Positions 27,570 to 36,400 of a stretch of DNA of 59,040 nucleotides are shown here, piece by piece. Position numbers and translations under genes: made by a program. The notes beneath the pieces are model-generated. The model did not search any database, had not been told where the DNA came from, and saw nothing but the letters and a program-made list of their open reading frames with translations. The DNA lies in NCBI GenBank assembly GCA_019694255.1, contig JAIBCI010000079.1, forward strand, positions 1 to 59,040, in the 5' to 3' direction. This DNA comes from Saprospiraceae bacterium (GTDB taxonomy: Bacteria; Bacteroidota; Bacteroidia; Chitinophagales; Saprospiraceae). Position 1 is the stretch's first letter. The number at the start of each line of letters is the position of its first letter.

Positions 27570-28703
27570 ATGATCAATCTAATGTTTAATGATTATCTGC
27601 TCAAGACCCAGGCCCGGATCAAGTCTATCAAACAGTCTTTTAAATTGCAGCTGGACAAAAATGAACAAACGCAGGATCTCGAAATGAATTTTAAAAAAGA
27701 AGTGATCGATGCCTTGGCGCAAAGCGCATGGAACCGCTATCCTGATCATGATTATGAGGATATTGAACAAAATATTGCCAGCTACTGCGGACTTCAGCCC
27801 GATAACATTCTTTTGTGTCCTGGTTCAGCAAGCATCATTACCACCCTTTTGAATTATTTTGCCATTAATCACAAGGACATTCATATTACTCAGCCAACCT
27901 ATTCCCTTTTCGACTATCACTGCAAGACTTATAATATTTCTTATACGCCCTGGCTTCTGTCTGAAGATCTCGAATATGACTATGAGCATCTTCCACGCCT
28001 GAAAGAAAACTCAGTATTGATCATCACCTCTCCAAATAATCCTGTAGGTAACTGCTTTGAGGAGTCCTACCTCAGGGATATCCTGGCCCGCAATCCGCAA
28101 TCGCTGATCATCGTTGACGGGGTGTATACCGAATTCTGCCACTATGACCTGACCCCTCTCGTTCGTGAATATGCCAATCTGATCCTGTTGCGCTCTTTTT
28201 CCAAAGCATTCCCCGTTGCAGGTCTTCGGCTTGGCTATCTTTGTGCATCTGAAAAATTGATACCCATTCTTCGCAAGTTGTTCCTTCAATTCTCCATCAG
28301 CGAATTTTCACTTTTATTTGCCCGCAAATTATTGTTTACAAAAAAATTCATGCAGCATTCCATGTGCAGGATAGCGGAACTGATCGGAGAAAGGGAATTT
28401 CTGAAACGTGAAATAACCAATAAATTTGACCGGTCCCAGGTGCAGGTATTTCCGTCAGGTGGAAACTTTGTGCTGATTAGGATTCATAATAGCCGTCTTC
28501 ATGAAAATGTACTAAAACAACTCCAGCAAGACGGAATTAAAATCCTGAATACTTCTGATTTTCCCTTGCTCTATAATACGATACGGGTTTCTATTGGCAC
28601 TCGTGGCGAAAATCAGCAATTCCTGTCAAGTCTATGGGCGGGTATTCATCGGCAGGACGGACTTAATATTCCAGCAGGACTTTTTACAATTCATTCAAAC
28701 TAA
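27570..28703 (+). CDS. HisC-like PLP-dependent aminotransferase (class I/II)
   Basis: About 377 residues. Fold type I aminotransferase of the histidinol-phosphate/threonine-phosphate group: LDKNEQTQDL near the N-terminus resembles the HisC opening LDxNE; CPGSASIITTLL binds the cofactor phosphate; SPNNPVGN and DGVYTEF contain the PLP-contacting residues; the Schiff-base lysine is Lys212 in RSFSKAFPVAGLRLGY; IRVSIGTRGEN supplies the substrate-carboxylate arginine. No other histidine gene is near, so a dedicated role with the GRAS methyltransferase is more likely than histidine biosynthesis. Starts at 27546 (11-base overlap), 27570 or 27582 are possible; I list 27570. Confidence 0.88.
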   Translation: MINLMFNDYLLKTQARIKSIKQSFKLQLDKNEQTQDLEMNFKKEVIDALAQSAWNRYPDHDYEDIEQNIASYCGLQPDNILLCPGSASIITTLLNYFAINHKDIHITQPTYSLFDYHCKTYNISYTPWLLSEDLEYDYEHLPRLKENSVLIITSPNNPVGNCFEESYLRDILARNPQSLIIVDGVYTEFCHYDLTPLVREYANLILLRSFSKAFPVAGLRLGYLCASEKLIPILRKLFLQFSISEFSLLFARKLLFTKKFMQHSMCRIAELIGEREFLKREITNKFDRSQVQVFPSGGNFVLIRIHNSRLHENVLKQLQQDGIKILNTSDFPLLYNTIRVSIGTRGENQQFLSSLWAGIHRQDGLNIPAGLFTIHSN

Positions 28704-28742
28704 TCAAAATCCATTAGCATTTATTAACCAATTCGATATTGT

Positions 28743-29780
28743 ATGTTAAAAAATCTTAACTTAATTACATTATTTTTGATCGCTCATCTCAGCATTGGGC
28801 AGAATCTCATATTTGATGATTTTAACTATCCCGTGAGAGACAGTCTGGAAGGTTACAGCAACTGGTTTAGAGATGGCCTGAATCTTCAATACAATATTAA
28901 GGTTAAATCTCCCGGATTAGAATATACTGATTACTCCGGCTCCGGCAAAGGCAATGCTGTGCACATCAGTAACAATGGACAAGGTGACATTGTGGGTCGG
29001 TCTTTCCCGTCACAAATCGATAGTGGTTCGCTCTACATGTCTTTTATGATTCAATTGGATAGCATGACCAATGCCACCACTTCCGGTGGCTGTATTTCGT
29101 TTAATCCTTCTGGCGGAACCTATCTTAATACTATATTACAAATTAAGCGCCAAACCAATAATACATTTGATTTTGGCATTGTCAAGTCTAATGGAGCTGT
29201 GTTTCTTAATTCAAGTTTTGAACTTCATCACACCTACCTGATTGTACTCAAATATACATTCATCAAAGGAGATAATAATGATGAATCCAGCTTATATGTA
29301 TTTCAAAATGGTATTCCGGATCAAGAACCGTCGATGCCCGATCTTGTAAATACTTTTGGTCCTGATTTTACAGCCCAGAGCTTCGTCTACCTCATCAACA
29401 ATTATGCGCAAACCGGTCTGACAGGAATTGATCTTACTATCGACGGATTGCGGGTAGGCACCAGCTGGGATTCCAGTGTCAAAGCTATTGCAACCTCCGT
29501 ACAAGAGCCAACATCCTCATCCATAAACTCCATTTCGGTCAATCCGAATCCTGTAAGAGACATTGCGCAAATTGAATATCATATTCAGCAACAGGGGGAT
29601 GTATCCATTCAGATTATCAACGCGTCAGGCGATGTGATATCCGAAACACGACGTGGATCTGAAGCTGCCGGCAAACACACTTTTATTTTGACTCCAATCA
29701 ATTACACACCGGGGTTATACTTCTGCAAGATCACTAGCGAAACCGAGAAATACATTCAAAGATTTATTCTGGTAAATTAA
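28743..29780 (+). CDS. secreted protein with T9SS type A sorting domain
   Basis: 345 residues. A signal peptide (LITLFLIAHLSIGQ, cleavage near residue 20) leads into a beta-rich domain of about 220 residues (FDDFNYPVRDSLEGYSNWF near the start) that looks like a concanavalin/laminin-G type sandwich. The last 80 residues are a T9SS sorting domain: SVNPNPVRD, VSIQIINASGDVI, GLYFCKI, ending FILVN. It is therefore exported to the cell surface or medium. It starts 39 bases after the aminotransferase gene and could share its transcript. Function unknown. Confidence 0.86.
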   Translation: MLKNLNLITLFLIAHLSIGQNLIFDDFNYPVRDSLEGYSNWFRDGLNLQYNIKVKSPGLEYTDYSGSGKGNAVHISNNGQGDIVGRSFPSQIDSGSLYMSFMIQLDSMTNATTSGGCISFNPSGGTYLNTILQIKRQTNNTFDFGIVKSNGAVFLNSSFELHHTYLIVLKYTFIKGDNNDESSLYVFQNGIPDQEPSMPDLVNTFGPDFTAQSFVYLINNYAQTGLTGIDLTIDGLRVGTSWDSSVKAIATSVQEPTSSSINSISVNPNPVRDIAQIEYHIQQQGDVSIQIINASGDVISETRRGSEAAGKHTFILTPINYTPGLYFCKITSETEKYIQRFILVN

Positions 29781-29807
29781 TGATCCAATAATTTCTATTG
29801 CAAAAAT

Positions 29808-29832
29808 GCCTCTGGTAATGAGAGGCCTTTTT
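29808..29832 (+). terminator. intrinsic terminator after the T9SS protein gene
   Basis: Stem GCCTCT / AGAGGC with a seven-base loop followed by CTTTTT. It lies 28 bases after the stop and would end the transcript arriving from the GRAS/aminotransferase direction. Confidence 0.6.
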
Positions 29833-29890
29833 GATTAAATTCAATAGTTTATAGTCTAAAAATCTTCTTACTCAATAATATATTTTTAAT

Positions 29891-31309
29891 TTATATTTCA
29901 AATTCCTGCCTCAGTTGCGGCATTTCGATATTTCTGAATCCGTAAGATTCAAGATACTTCTTATAAATGGGCCTGACTACTTCTTCGCCGTGGACGAGAA
30001 ATAATTTGTGTGCGGTATTGCGTTGATTACTTAGAAAATCCAACATCTCCTTTTGGTCACCATGTGCAGAGAAAGAATCCAATATTTCAATTTTTGCCCT
30101 GACCTGCTTGACCTCGCCGAAAAATTTCATTTCGGTAGCCCCTCCACGCAGAGCACCACCCGGCGTCCCCGGAGAGCAATACCCTACAAATAATATGGTG
30201 TTTCTTTCGTCTTCCAGGTTGTTGGCTACGTGATGCAATATCCTTCCTGCATTGACCATTCCAGCTGAAGAAATGATTATGCATGGTTCCTTATTCGTAT
30301 TCAGCGCCTTTGATTCTGCAACATCGTGAATATAATGAAGACTATTGAAGCCAAACGGATCAGCATCCTTGAGAAGATATTGATGTAATTCGAAATCAAA
30401 ACATTCCGGATGAGATCGGAATACTTCAGTCGCATTGACAGATAACGGGCTGTCAACATAAACCCGGATCTGTGGCAATCGCTTTTGATTCACCAGTTGG
30501 TCAAGTTTGTAGACGAGCTCCTGTGTTCGGCCTACACTGAATGCAGGAATGATGACCTTGCCTTTACGCCCGACGCAGGTATCCTGAATGATTCGAAGGA
30601 ATTGCTCGAGTTCATGTGGTTTATCTTCATGCAATTTGTCGCCGTAAGTTGATTCACTGATAATAATGTCTGAAGGCAGCATTGGATGCGGATCCTGCAG
30701 GATAGGCCTGTCAGGTCTGCCAATATCACCGGTAAATCCCAACGTCAGATCATCTCCAGCACGACGGATACGCAGGTTGACACTTGCCGAACCCAGAATA
30801 TGTCCGGCATCGGTAAATAGCAAATGAATGCCTTCATCTATGGTCATGAGCTGATCATAAGACATGGCCACAAACAGGTTCATTGTATTGGCAACATCTG
30901 CTGCATTATACAAAGGTTCAACCTTGACACCTTTATAATTTGGATTCTTCTTCTTACGGTCAGAAAGTTTTTCGTTGTGGTACTCCGCATCTTTTTGTAG
31001 AATATGGGCTGTATCCATGAGCATAATGGACGCCAGATCTCTGGTGGCATGTGTGCTAAAGATTTTGCCCTTAAACCCTTTTTTGACAAGCAGTGGAATT
31101 TTTCCACAATGATCAATATGCGCATGAGAAAGGATCAACAAATCTATTTCTTCCGGATTAAAAAAGAAAGTGCTATTGAGTTCATCGATGTTCTCCACTC
31201 CCCCCTGAAACAAACCACAGTCGAGCAGGACCTTAAATCCATCGTTGAAGATTAACAGATGTGAACTTCCTGTCACCTCGCCAGCGGCACCACAAAATTT
31301 TATTTTCAT
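29891..31309 (-). CDS. beta-CASP metallo-beta-lactamase fold RNA/DNA hydrolase
   Basis: 472 residues. The metallo-beta-lactamase motif HAHIDHCG (two-zinc site), then DAGHILGSASV and TGDIGRPDRP, a beta-CASP cap (IIPAFSVGRTQELVY), a later histidine region (IISSAGMVNAGRILHH), and a C-terminal RMMBL segment (DSFSAHGDQKEMLDFL). This is the architecture of CPSF73/YSH1-like nucleases and bacterial relatives of unknown target, distinct from RNase J. Cytoplasmic. Its ATG overlaps the gltX stop as ATGA, so the two are translationally coupled, a hint towards RNA processing. Confidence 0.92.
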   Translation of the reverse strand: MKIKFCGAAGEVTGSSHLLIFNDGFKVLLDCGLFQGGVENIDELNSTFFFNPEEIDLLILSHAHIDHCGKIPLLVKKGFKGKIFSTHATRDLASIMLMDTAHILQKDAEYHNEKLSDRKKKNPNYKGVKVEPLYNAADVANTMNLFVAMSYDQLMTIDEGIHLLFTDAGHILGSASVNLRIRRAGDDLTLGFTGDIGRPDRPILQDPHPMLPSDIIISESTYGDKLHEDKPHELEQFLRIIQDTCVGRKGKVIIPAFSVGRTQELVYKLDQLVNQKRLPQIRVYVDSPLSVNATEVFRSHPECFDFELHQYLLKDADPFGFNSLHYIHDVAESKALNTNKEPCIIISSAGMVNAGRILHHVANNLEDERNTILFVGYCSPGTPGGALRGGATEMKFFGEVKQVRAKIEILDSFSAHGDQKEMLDFLSNQRNTAHKLFLVHGEEVVRPIYKKYLESYGFRNIEMPQLRQEFEI

Positions 31310-32832
31310 AATGATTTATTCAATTGATGTAGAAATCGGTTCATCCGCTCAAGACAAACAGACTGTCCCAAGGCACCCATCATGGCATAGATATCCGGCC
31401 CCATTGGCACACCAGAGAACATCACCCTCAGGCAAGGCAGTACTTCTCCCATTTTTAACTGATGCCCATGCATAAATTCTTTGATTTCTGGTTCCAGTTC
31501 TTCTTTATTCCACAGTCGACATTGGCTGAATCGCATCTGCAGGAATTCATAAGCCGACTTCCAGGAAGGTTGCCACTTCTTGACAAGAAATTCCTGTTGG
31601 TATTCAATGTGATCTTCTACAAGATATCGTCCCTGTCTATAAAAATCGTTGATCAGCTGCACTCGGTCTTTATACAGTGTATAGATCTGTTCTGCCCTTT
31701 CATCGCTCAGCTCAATGCCTTTGGACTGAAAATACGATTGAATGATGGTTGACATCTGACCTGCATCGGCCTTTTGAATATACTGTGCATTAAACCATTT
31801 TGCCTTGTCAAAATCAAATCGCGCGCCTGACTTGCCAATTTGTTCTAATGAGAATAAACCGATCATCTCTTCAACCGAAAAGATCTCCTGTTCTGTTCCT
31901 GGATTCCATCCAAGAAGGGCCAGAAAATTAAGTACTGCCTCAGGCATAAATCCCCATTCTCTGAATCCCGGAAGAAAATCTTCTCCCTGATTCCAATCCA
32001 AAGGAAAGACAGGAAATCCAAATTGCGCGCCGTCGCGCTTTGATAATTTGCCTTGTCCGTTGGGCTTAAGAATCAGCGGCAGGTGCGCAAATACGGGCAT
32101 TTCAGATTCCCACCCAAAATAACGATAGAGCAGGACGTGATGCGCTGTGCTGGAGAGCCACTCTTCGCCTCTGACAACATGACTGATACGCATGAGTCTG
32201 TCATCAATCACATTGGCCAGATGATACGTCGGTAAACCATCGGATTTGATCAGCACTTTATCATCGAGTTCTTCCGTGCGGAAGGTCACCTGCCCGCGAA
32301 TAACATCCTGGATTCCCACCTGTTCGTCCTGAGGTACACGAAGTCGAATCACAAAATCAGTTCCTTTTTCGAGTAGCTGCCGTACTTCTTCCGGTGGCAA
32401 GGTTAGACTGTTACGCATATGCATCCGTGTATGAAAATCATACTTCGGCATTTTATTTTGCTCAGTTGCAAACCGCTGTCGCATATGCTCCAGTTCTTCT
32501 GCTGTATCAAACGCATAATAAGCGTGTCCCTGATCAATTAATTTTCGAACTTCGGACTGATAGATTGCACTCCGTTCGGATTGGCGGTATGGACCAAAGT
32601 CTCCTCCAAAAGATACACCTTCATCAGGTATCAGTCCTGACCATTTCAGACAGTTGATGATGTACTCTTCTGCACCTGGTACAAAACGCGTCTGGTCTGT
32701 ATCTTCAATCCGGAGGATGAACCGTCCGCCCATCTTCTTCGCCAATAGATAATTATACAATGCCGTCCTGAGCCCACCGATATGGAGCGCTCCGGTAGGG
32801 CTTGGTGCAAATCTCAATCTAACTTCACGCAT
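31306..32832 (-). CDS. gltX: glutamyl-tRNA synthetase
   Basis: 508 residues, class I synthetase. It charges tRNA-Glu with glutamate in the cytoplasm. The HIGH motif appears as PSPTGALHIGG near residue 10 and the KMSKS motif as KLSKRDGAQ near 245. Length and motif positions are normal, so it should be a full-function enzyme. No glutaminyl-tRNA synthetase is in the window. The upstream deacetylase is divergent, so their promoters share about 105 bases (32833-32937). Confidence 0.96.
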   Translation of the reverse strand: MREVRLRFAPSPTGALHIGGLRTALYNYLLAKKMGGRFILRIEDTDQTRFVPGAEEYIINCLKWSGLIPDEGVSFGGDFGPYRQSERSAIYQSEVRKLIDQGHAYYAFDTAEELEHMRQRFATEQNKMPKYDFHTRMHMRNSLTLPPEEVRQLLEKGTDFVIRLRVPQDEQVGIQDVIRGQVTFRTEELDDKVLIKSDGLPTYHLANVIDDRLMRISHVVRGEEWLSSTAHHVLLYRYFGWESEMPVFAHLPLILKPNGQGKLSKRDGAQFGFPVFPLDWNQGEDFLPGFREWGFMPEAVLNFLALLGWNPGTEQEIFSVEEMIGLFSLEQIGKSGARFDFDKAKWFNAQYIQKADAGQMSTIIQSYFQSKGIELSDERAEQIYTLYKDRVQLINDFYRQGRYLVEDHIEYQQEFLVKKWQPSWKSAYEFLQMRFSQCRLWNKEELEPEIKEFMHGHQLKMGEVLPCLRVMFSGVPMGPDIYAMMGALGQSVCLERMNRFLHQLNKSL

Positions 32833-32937
32833 CGGATTGCTAAAGATTCGTTAAAACCGGCAAAGCAGCATAAATCTGCTGATTTACAGGTACTTTTAGG
32901 TCGCAAATGTACCAATCTTCGCTCAATCGGCAACGTT

Positions 32938-33624
32938 ATGTACTTCAGTTTCACGCCTAAATTTGTGCAACACCTGATGCCACAACTTCAGTGGCGGGTG
33001 GAAGATGCCGGTAATACTTTGTACCTGACATTTGACGATGGACCAATACCAGAAGTTACGCCCTGGGTATTGGATATCCTCGCAAAATGGAACGCAAAAG
33101 CAACGTTTTTCTGTGTCGGTGAAAACATTATCAAACATCCAGAAATTTTCGAACAACTCAAATCCGAAGGGCACAGCATCGGGAGTCATACACATAATCA
33201 TCTATCTGGCTGGAGCAGTTCCAACAGGGATTATCTCAGAAACGTTACACAAGCCGCCACATTGGCCAATAGTAGTTTGTTTCGCCCGCCTTACGGACGC
33301 ATTACACCGATGCAGGTGCGGTTATTGAAAAACCGATACAAGATCGTGATGTGGGATGTGCTGAGCGGTGATTTCGATCCGGCTATCGAACCGCAGGATT
33401 GTCTGGATAACGTCATTCGCAATACAAGATCAGGATCCATCATTGTCTTTCATGACAGTATCAAGGCCAGGAAGAATCTGGAGTATGCCCTTCCTAAAAT
33501 TTTGGAGCACTTCTGTACGAAGGGATATGTGTTCTCCTCGCTCAAAAATTCAATCACTGAGCAAGAGAATGCAGCAGTTCATGCCGTGACCACTATGCAA
33601 ATATCGAGTATGGCGAAGTTATAA
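32938..33624 (+). CDS. NodB-type polysaccharide deacetylase family protein
   Basis: 228 residues. A carbohydrate esterase family 4 domain that would remove N-acetyl groups from a glycan such as peptidoglycan or a chitin-like polymer. All motifs are present: TFDDGP with the metal-binding aspartate near residue 31, SHTHNH with the two histidines, RPPYGR, WDVLSGDFDP, and IVFHDS with the catalytic histidine. There is no clear signal peptide from the ATG at 32938, so its location is unsure; the frame extends upstream but only into non-coding-looking sequence. A near -7 element (AATCTTCG, 32914-32921) precedes the start by 16 bases. Confidence 0.9.
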   Translation: MYFSFTPKFVQHLMPQLQWRVEDAGNTLYLTFDDGPIPEVTPWVLDILAKWNAKATFFCVGENIIKHPEIFEQLKSEGHSIGSHTHNHLSGWSSSNRDYLRNVTQAATLANSSLFRPPYGRITPMQVRLLKNRYKIVMWDVLSGDFDPAIEPQDCLDNVIRNTRSGSIIVFHDSIKARKNLEYALPKILEHFCTKGYVFSSLKNSITEQENAAVHAVTTMQISSMAKL

Positions 33625-33798
33625 GATATTATAAATAAAAATGTCGAACAAATTGAAAAACAAATACAATGATTTTTGGATTCTAAATATGAAAGATATT
33701 GTAATGTAAATGTTTACTTTAATTATCTGGCTAACAGATGAAAAATTTGTTCCGGGAACACTAAAAACAAACAAGACAATAAGCTAAATTTTAAATTA

Positions 33799-34467
33799 AT
33801 GAAAAAGAATTCCTATTATTTGATGTTCAGTCTAATTATTTTGTGTGTCTCTTGCACCAGAAGTTCATTAGAAGATGAACAAAAGGTAAAAAAATTATTA
33901 AGTAGAGAAAGTGAATTAAGTTTAGCAGATGAATTAGAACGAGTTATTTTACAAGGTAATTCATATGATTCATACCTTGATGTTGTGGTTATTGGTAATG
34001 AAGGCCAGAAATTAACCAATTGGCAGAATTATTCATTTAACTCACAGCCTGTACAAGCTCTATTCACAAAACAGGGCCCAAATGACCCACAAATTGATTG
34101 TTGTATGATTAATTCTAATACTAAATTAAGTCAAATTTGCGGTGAAACATTGTTCGTTCATCTTATTGAAAGGGGATTAGATTGGGGAGAAAATATTCAT
34201 CAAGTTATTAAGATTCGTACTGATAAATTTATTAATGGAAATTACGTCTATATTGTTGAAAAGGAATTTCCATCTTATCAAGAATTTTATCATGATGCAT
34301 AATTTTCACAACCAATCACTCATGGCATGCTATTTTTTTATATGCCTGGAGAACTTACATGCGGTCATTATAAATTGACTTATAAAAAAGGATTTTATGT
34401 GAATGGTGATCCTGATTTTGTTCAATGTGATGAATATGTTGATCAAGATATTTCATATCTGCCTTAA
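33799..34467 (+). pseudogene. lipoprotein gene interrupted by an in-frame stop
   Basis: The first part (33799-34302, 167 residues) begins with a lipoprotein signal peptide, lipobox LCVSC, and ends ...EFYHDA at a TAA (34300-34302). The same frame then continues without interruption for 54 more codons (FSQPITHGMLFFYMPG ... VDQDISYLP) to a TAA at 34465-34467. The downstream part has the same composition and looks coding, with paired cysteines. The simplest reading is one 220-residue lipoprotein broken by a nonsense mutation or a sequencing error. If the stop is real, a 167-residue product could still be made. AT-rich relative to neighbours. I do not recognise the family. Confidence 0.65.
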
Positions 34468-34530
34468 AGTATTTTGGCTATTTCTTAAACAAAATTTAGT
34501 AGGTATCTAAATAGTTATTAAATTTAGTAA

Positions 34531-35394
34531 ATGAAAATAGTTAAAATATTAATTGTATGCCTCATTAATTTACAAGCTTATGCTCAGATTGTAGAATTTC
34601 AAGGTCATCAATCAGGTGGCAACCCATGGAATCGTCGCATTGATACAGTCACTTTCGGGTTTAGTGCTGGAGCTAAACTAGGAATCGATGAAGCTTATGG
34701 GGAAGAAAATGTTAAAAATAGGCCAATAGATAGCCTAGAATTGAGAATATTTCAAAGAACAAAACTGACTTATAATTGTCTCGAAGATACATCTAACAAT
34801 AAGATATACTTTCCTGTCGACCTTGAATTGCGAAAAGACATCAGATCGCTAAATTCGACTGGAGATGAATGCTATTTTGAAGTTGTTAACCTAACAAATA
34901 ATTTTACTGAAGGATATGTAATAAATTTGACGAAATATCATACTCCTACCCGTCAAAGTACATATTTTGGTTTTAATGTTGTTTCTGAGTGTGGGACAAA
35001 AAAGATTCAATATTCAAATGCGCTTAAAGACATTGGATCTACCTATATTTGTTGTATTGTTTTATTTCCAGGAACGATAAATGATACTGACTTTATATAT
35101 TATAAATATTTTCATTTTCATCTTAAACCTGAGAATTCTGTAAATTTGACTGAAGAAGATTCAATAGATTCACTATTAAAAGCATACCCAAATCCAGCCA
35201 ATAATTATATAACAATTGAATGTGAAGAAGCTACTGAAATTTTAGATTTAAATAGTAAAAAATTATTTTCATTTCCAAAAAATGAGAAAAAAAGAATAGT
35301 AGATTTATCTTTACTTCCTTCCGGAACGTACATAATTGCTAAAATAAATCCTAATGGAACAGTTGGATCACATATAAGATTCACAAAAATATGA
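34531..35394 (+). CDS. secreted protein with T9SS type A sorting domain
   Basis: 287 residues. A signal peptide (ILIVCLINLQAYAQ, cleavage near residue 19) is followed by about 190 residues of beta-rich sequence with several cysteines that match no family I know. The C-terminal 75 residues are a T9SS sorting domain: KAYPNPANNYITIEC, LSLLPSGTYIIAKI, ending IRFTKI. It lies 63 bases after the broken lipoprotein gene, on the same strand and equally AT-rich, so the two probably arrived together. Function unknown. Confidence 0.8.
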   Translation: MKIVKILIVCLINLQAYAQIVEFQGHQSGGNPWNRRIDTVTFGFSAGAKLGIDEAYGEENVKNRPIDSLELRIFQRTKLTYNCLEDTSNNKIYFPVDLELRKDIRSLNSTGDECYFEVVNLTNNFTEGYVINLTKYHTPTRQSTYFGFNVVSECGTKKIQYSNALKDIGSTYICCIVLFPGTINDTDFIYYKYFHFHLKPENSVNLTEEDSIDSLLKAYPNPANNYITIECEEATEILDLNSKKLFSFPKNEKKRIVDLSLLPSGTYIIAKINPNGTVGSHIRFTKI

Positions 35395-35500
35395 ATTATA
35401 TTTTTTTATCTGTCTTGTACTTAAAAGTGACGAAAATTACATCTGATTCTAGCGATTTTTCGATATACTTATGTACATCGTATAGTCGTGAGAAGTTGAT

Positions 35501-36379
35501 TTAATCTTCAAGCGCCCCAAATTTTCCATCCTGAAAATCTTCAAAAGCCTGAATCAGTTCTGCACGTGAATTCATGACAAACGGGCCATGTGCTGCTATG
35601 GGTTCTTTAATCGGTTCTGCACTCAACACGAGCACTATGGAATTTTTTTGTGCTTTTAAGACAAAAGACTCTCCGTCATTCTTCATCAGTACAAGCTGAT
35701 TTGCGACCGCCTTGTGCGTATCATTGATCGTGATCTCCCCTTCGATGACCAACAGACAGGTATTAAATGTCGATGGATATTCCAATGCGAGCTCAGCATC
35801 AGCATTCATCATCACATTGGCCATATTGATCTCGCTGTGTGTCTTCGCAGGTCCGGTCCATTCCCGAAATCTGCCGGCGATTAATTCAATCCGTACATTA
35901 TCTAACGTTATTTGTCTTATGTTGTCCCGAGTAATTGCCTGATAACTTGGTTTATCCATTTTGTTGGCAGCCGGAAGGTTGACCCACAGTTGCACCATCT
36001 GGAAATCACCTCCCAGCTTGCTGAATTCACGTTCGTGATATTCTTTGTGCAGCACGCCGCCGGCAGCAGTCATCCATTGTACTTCGCCTTCTCCAATAGT
36101 CCCCGAGTGTCCGTGACTGTCATGATGTGCAATGCGACCATGATATGCGATCGTCACCGTCTCAAATCCCCGATGAGGATGCACACCAACTCCTCTGGGG
36201 TTGTCCGTCGGAGGAAAATAATAACGGCTATTATAATCCAGCATGATAAAAGGATCCATGCGCTGCATGCTCAGCTGTGGGATTCCCGGAATAAAATTGT
36301 GCACCCTGAAACCATCGCCCACCATGTGCACCGGAGGCGGGTTAAAAATACTTTCTACGTTCTTTGGACTCGTATTCAT
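35501..36379 (-). CDS. pirin family protein
   Basis: 292 residues. A bicupin of the pirin family. The N-terminal cupin holds the iron-site histidines in GVHPHRGFETVT and HHDSHGHSG and the glutamate region GEGEVQWMTAAGGVLHKE; the C-terminal cupin is more degenerate (LLVIEGEITINDTHKAV). Some bacterial pirins are quercetin 2,3-dioxygenases, others bind metabolic enzymes. The ATG at 36379 is preferred; the open frame reaches a TTG at 36400. It stands alone on the minus strand. Confidence 0.92.
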   Translation of the reverse strand: MNTSPKNVESIFNPPPVHMVGDGFRVHNFIPGIPQLSMQRMDPFIMLDYNSRYYFPPTDNPRGVGVHPHRGFETVTIAYHGRIAHHDSHGHSGTIGEGEVQWMTAAGGVLHKEYHEREFSKLGGDFQMVQLWVNLPAANKMDKPSYQAITRDNIRQITLDNVRIELIAGRFREWTGPAKTHSEINMANVMMNADAELALEYPSTFNTCLLVIEGEITINDTHKAVANQLVLMKNDGESFVLKAQKNSIVLVLSAEPIKEPIAAHGPFVMNSRAELIQAFEDFQDGKFGALED

Positions 36380-36400
36380 TGCGATAGATTTTATGAGCAA

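Noticed and set aside
27570-28703. Calling the aminotransferase hisC
   Set aside because: No other histidine genes are near, and neighbours point to a different role; sequence alone cannot assign histidinol-phosphate as substrate.
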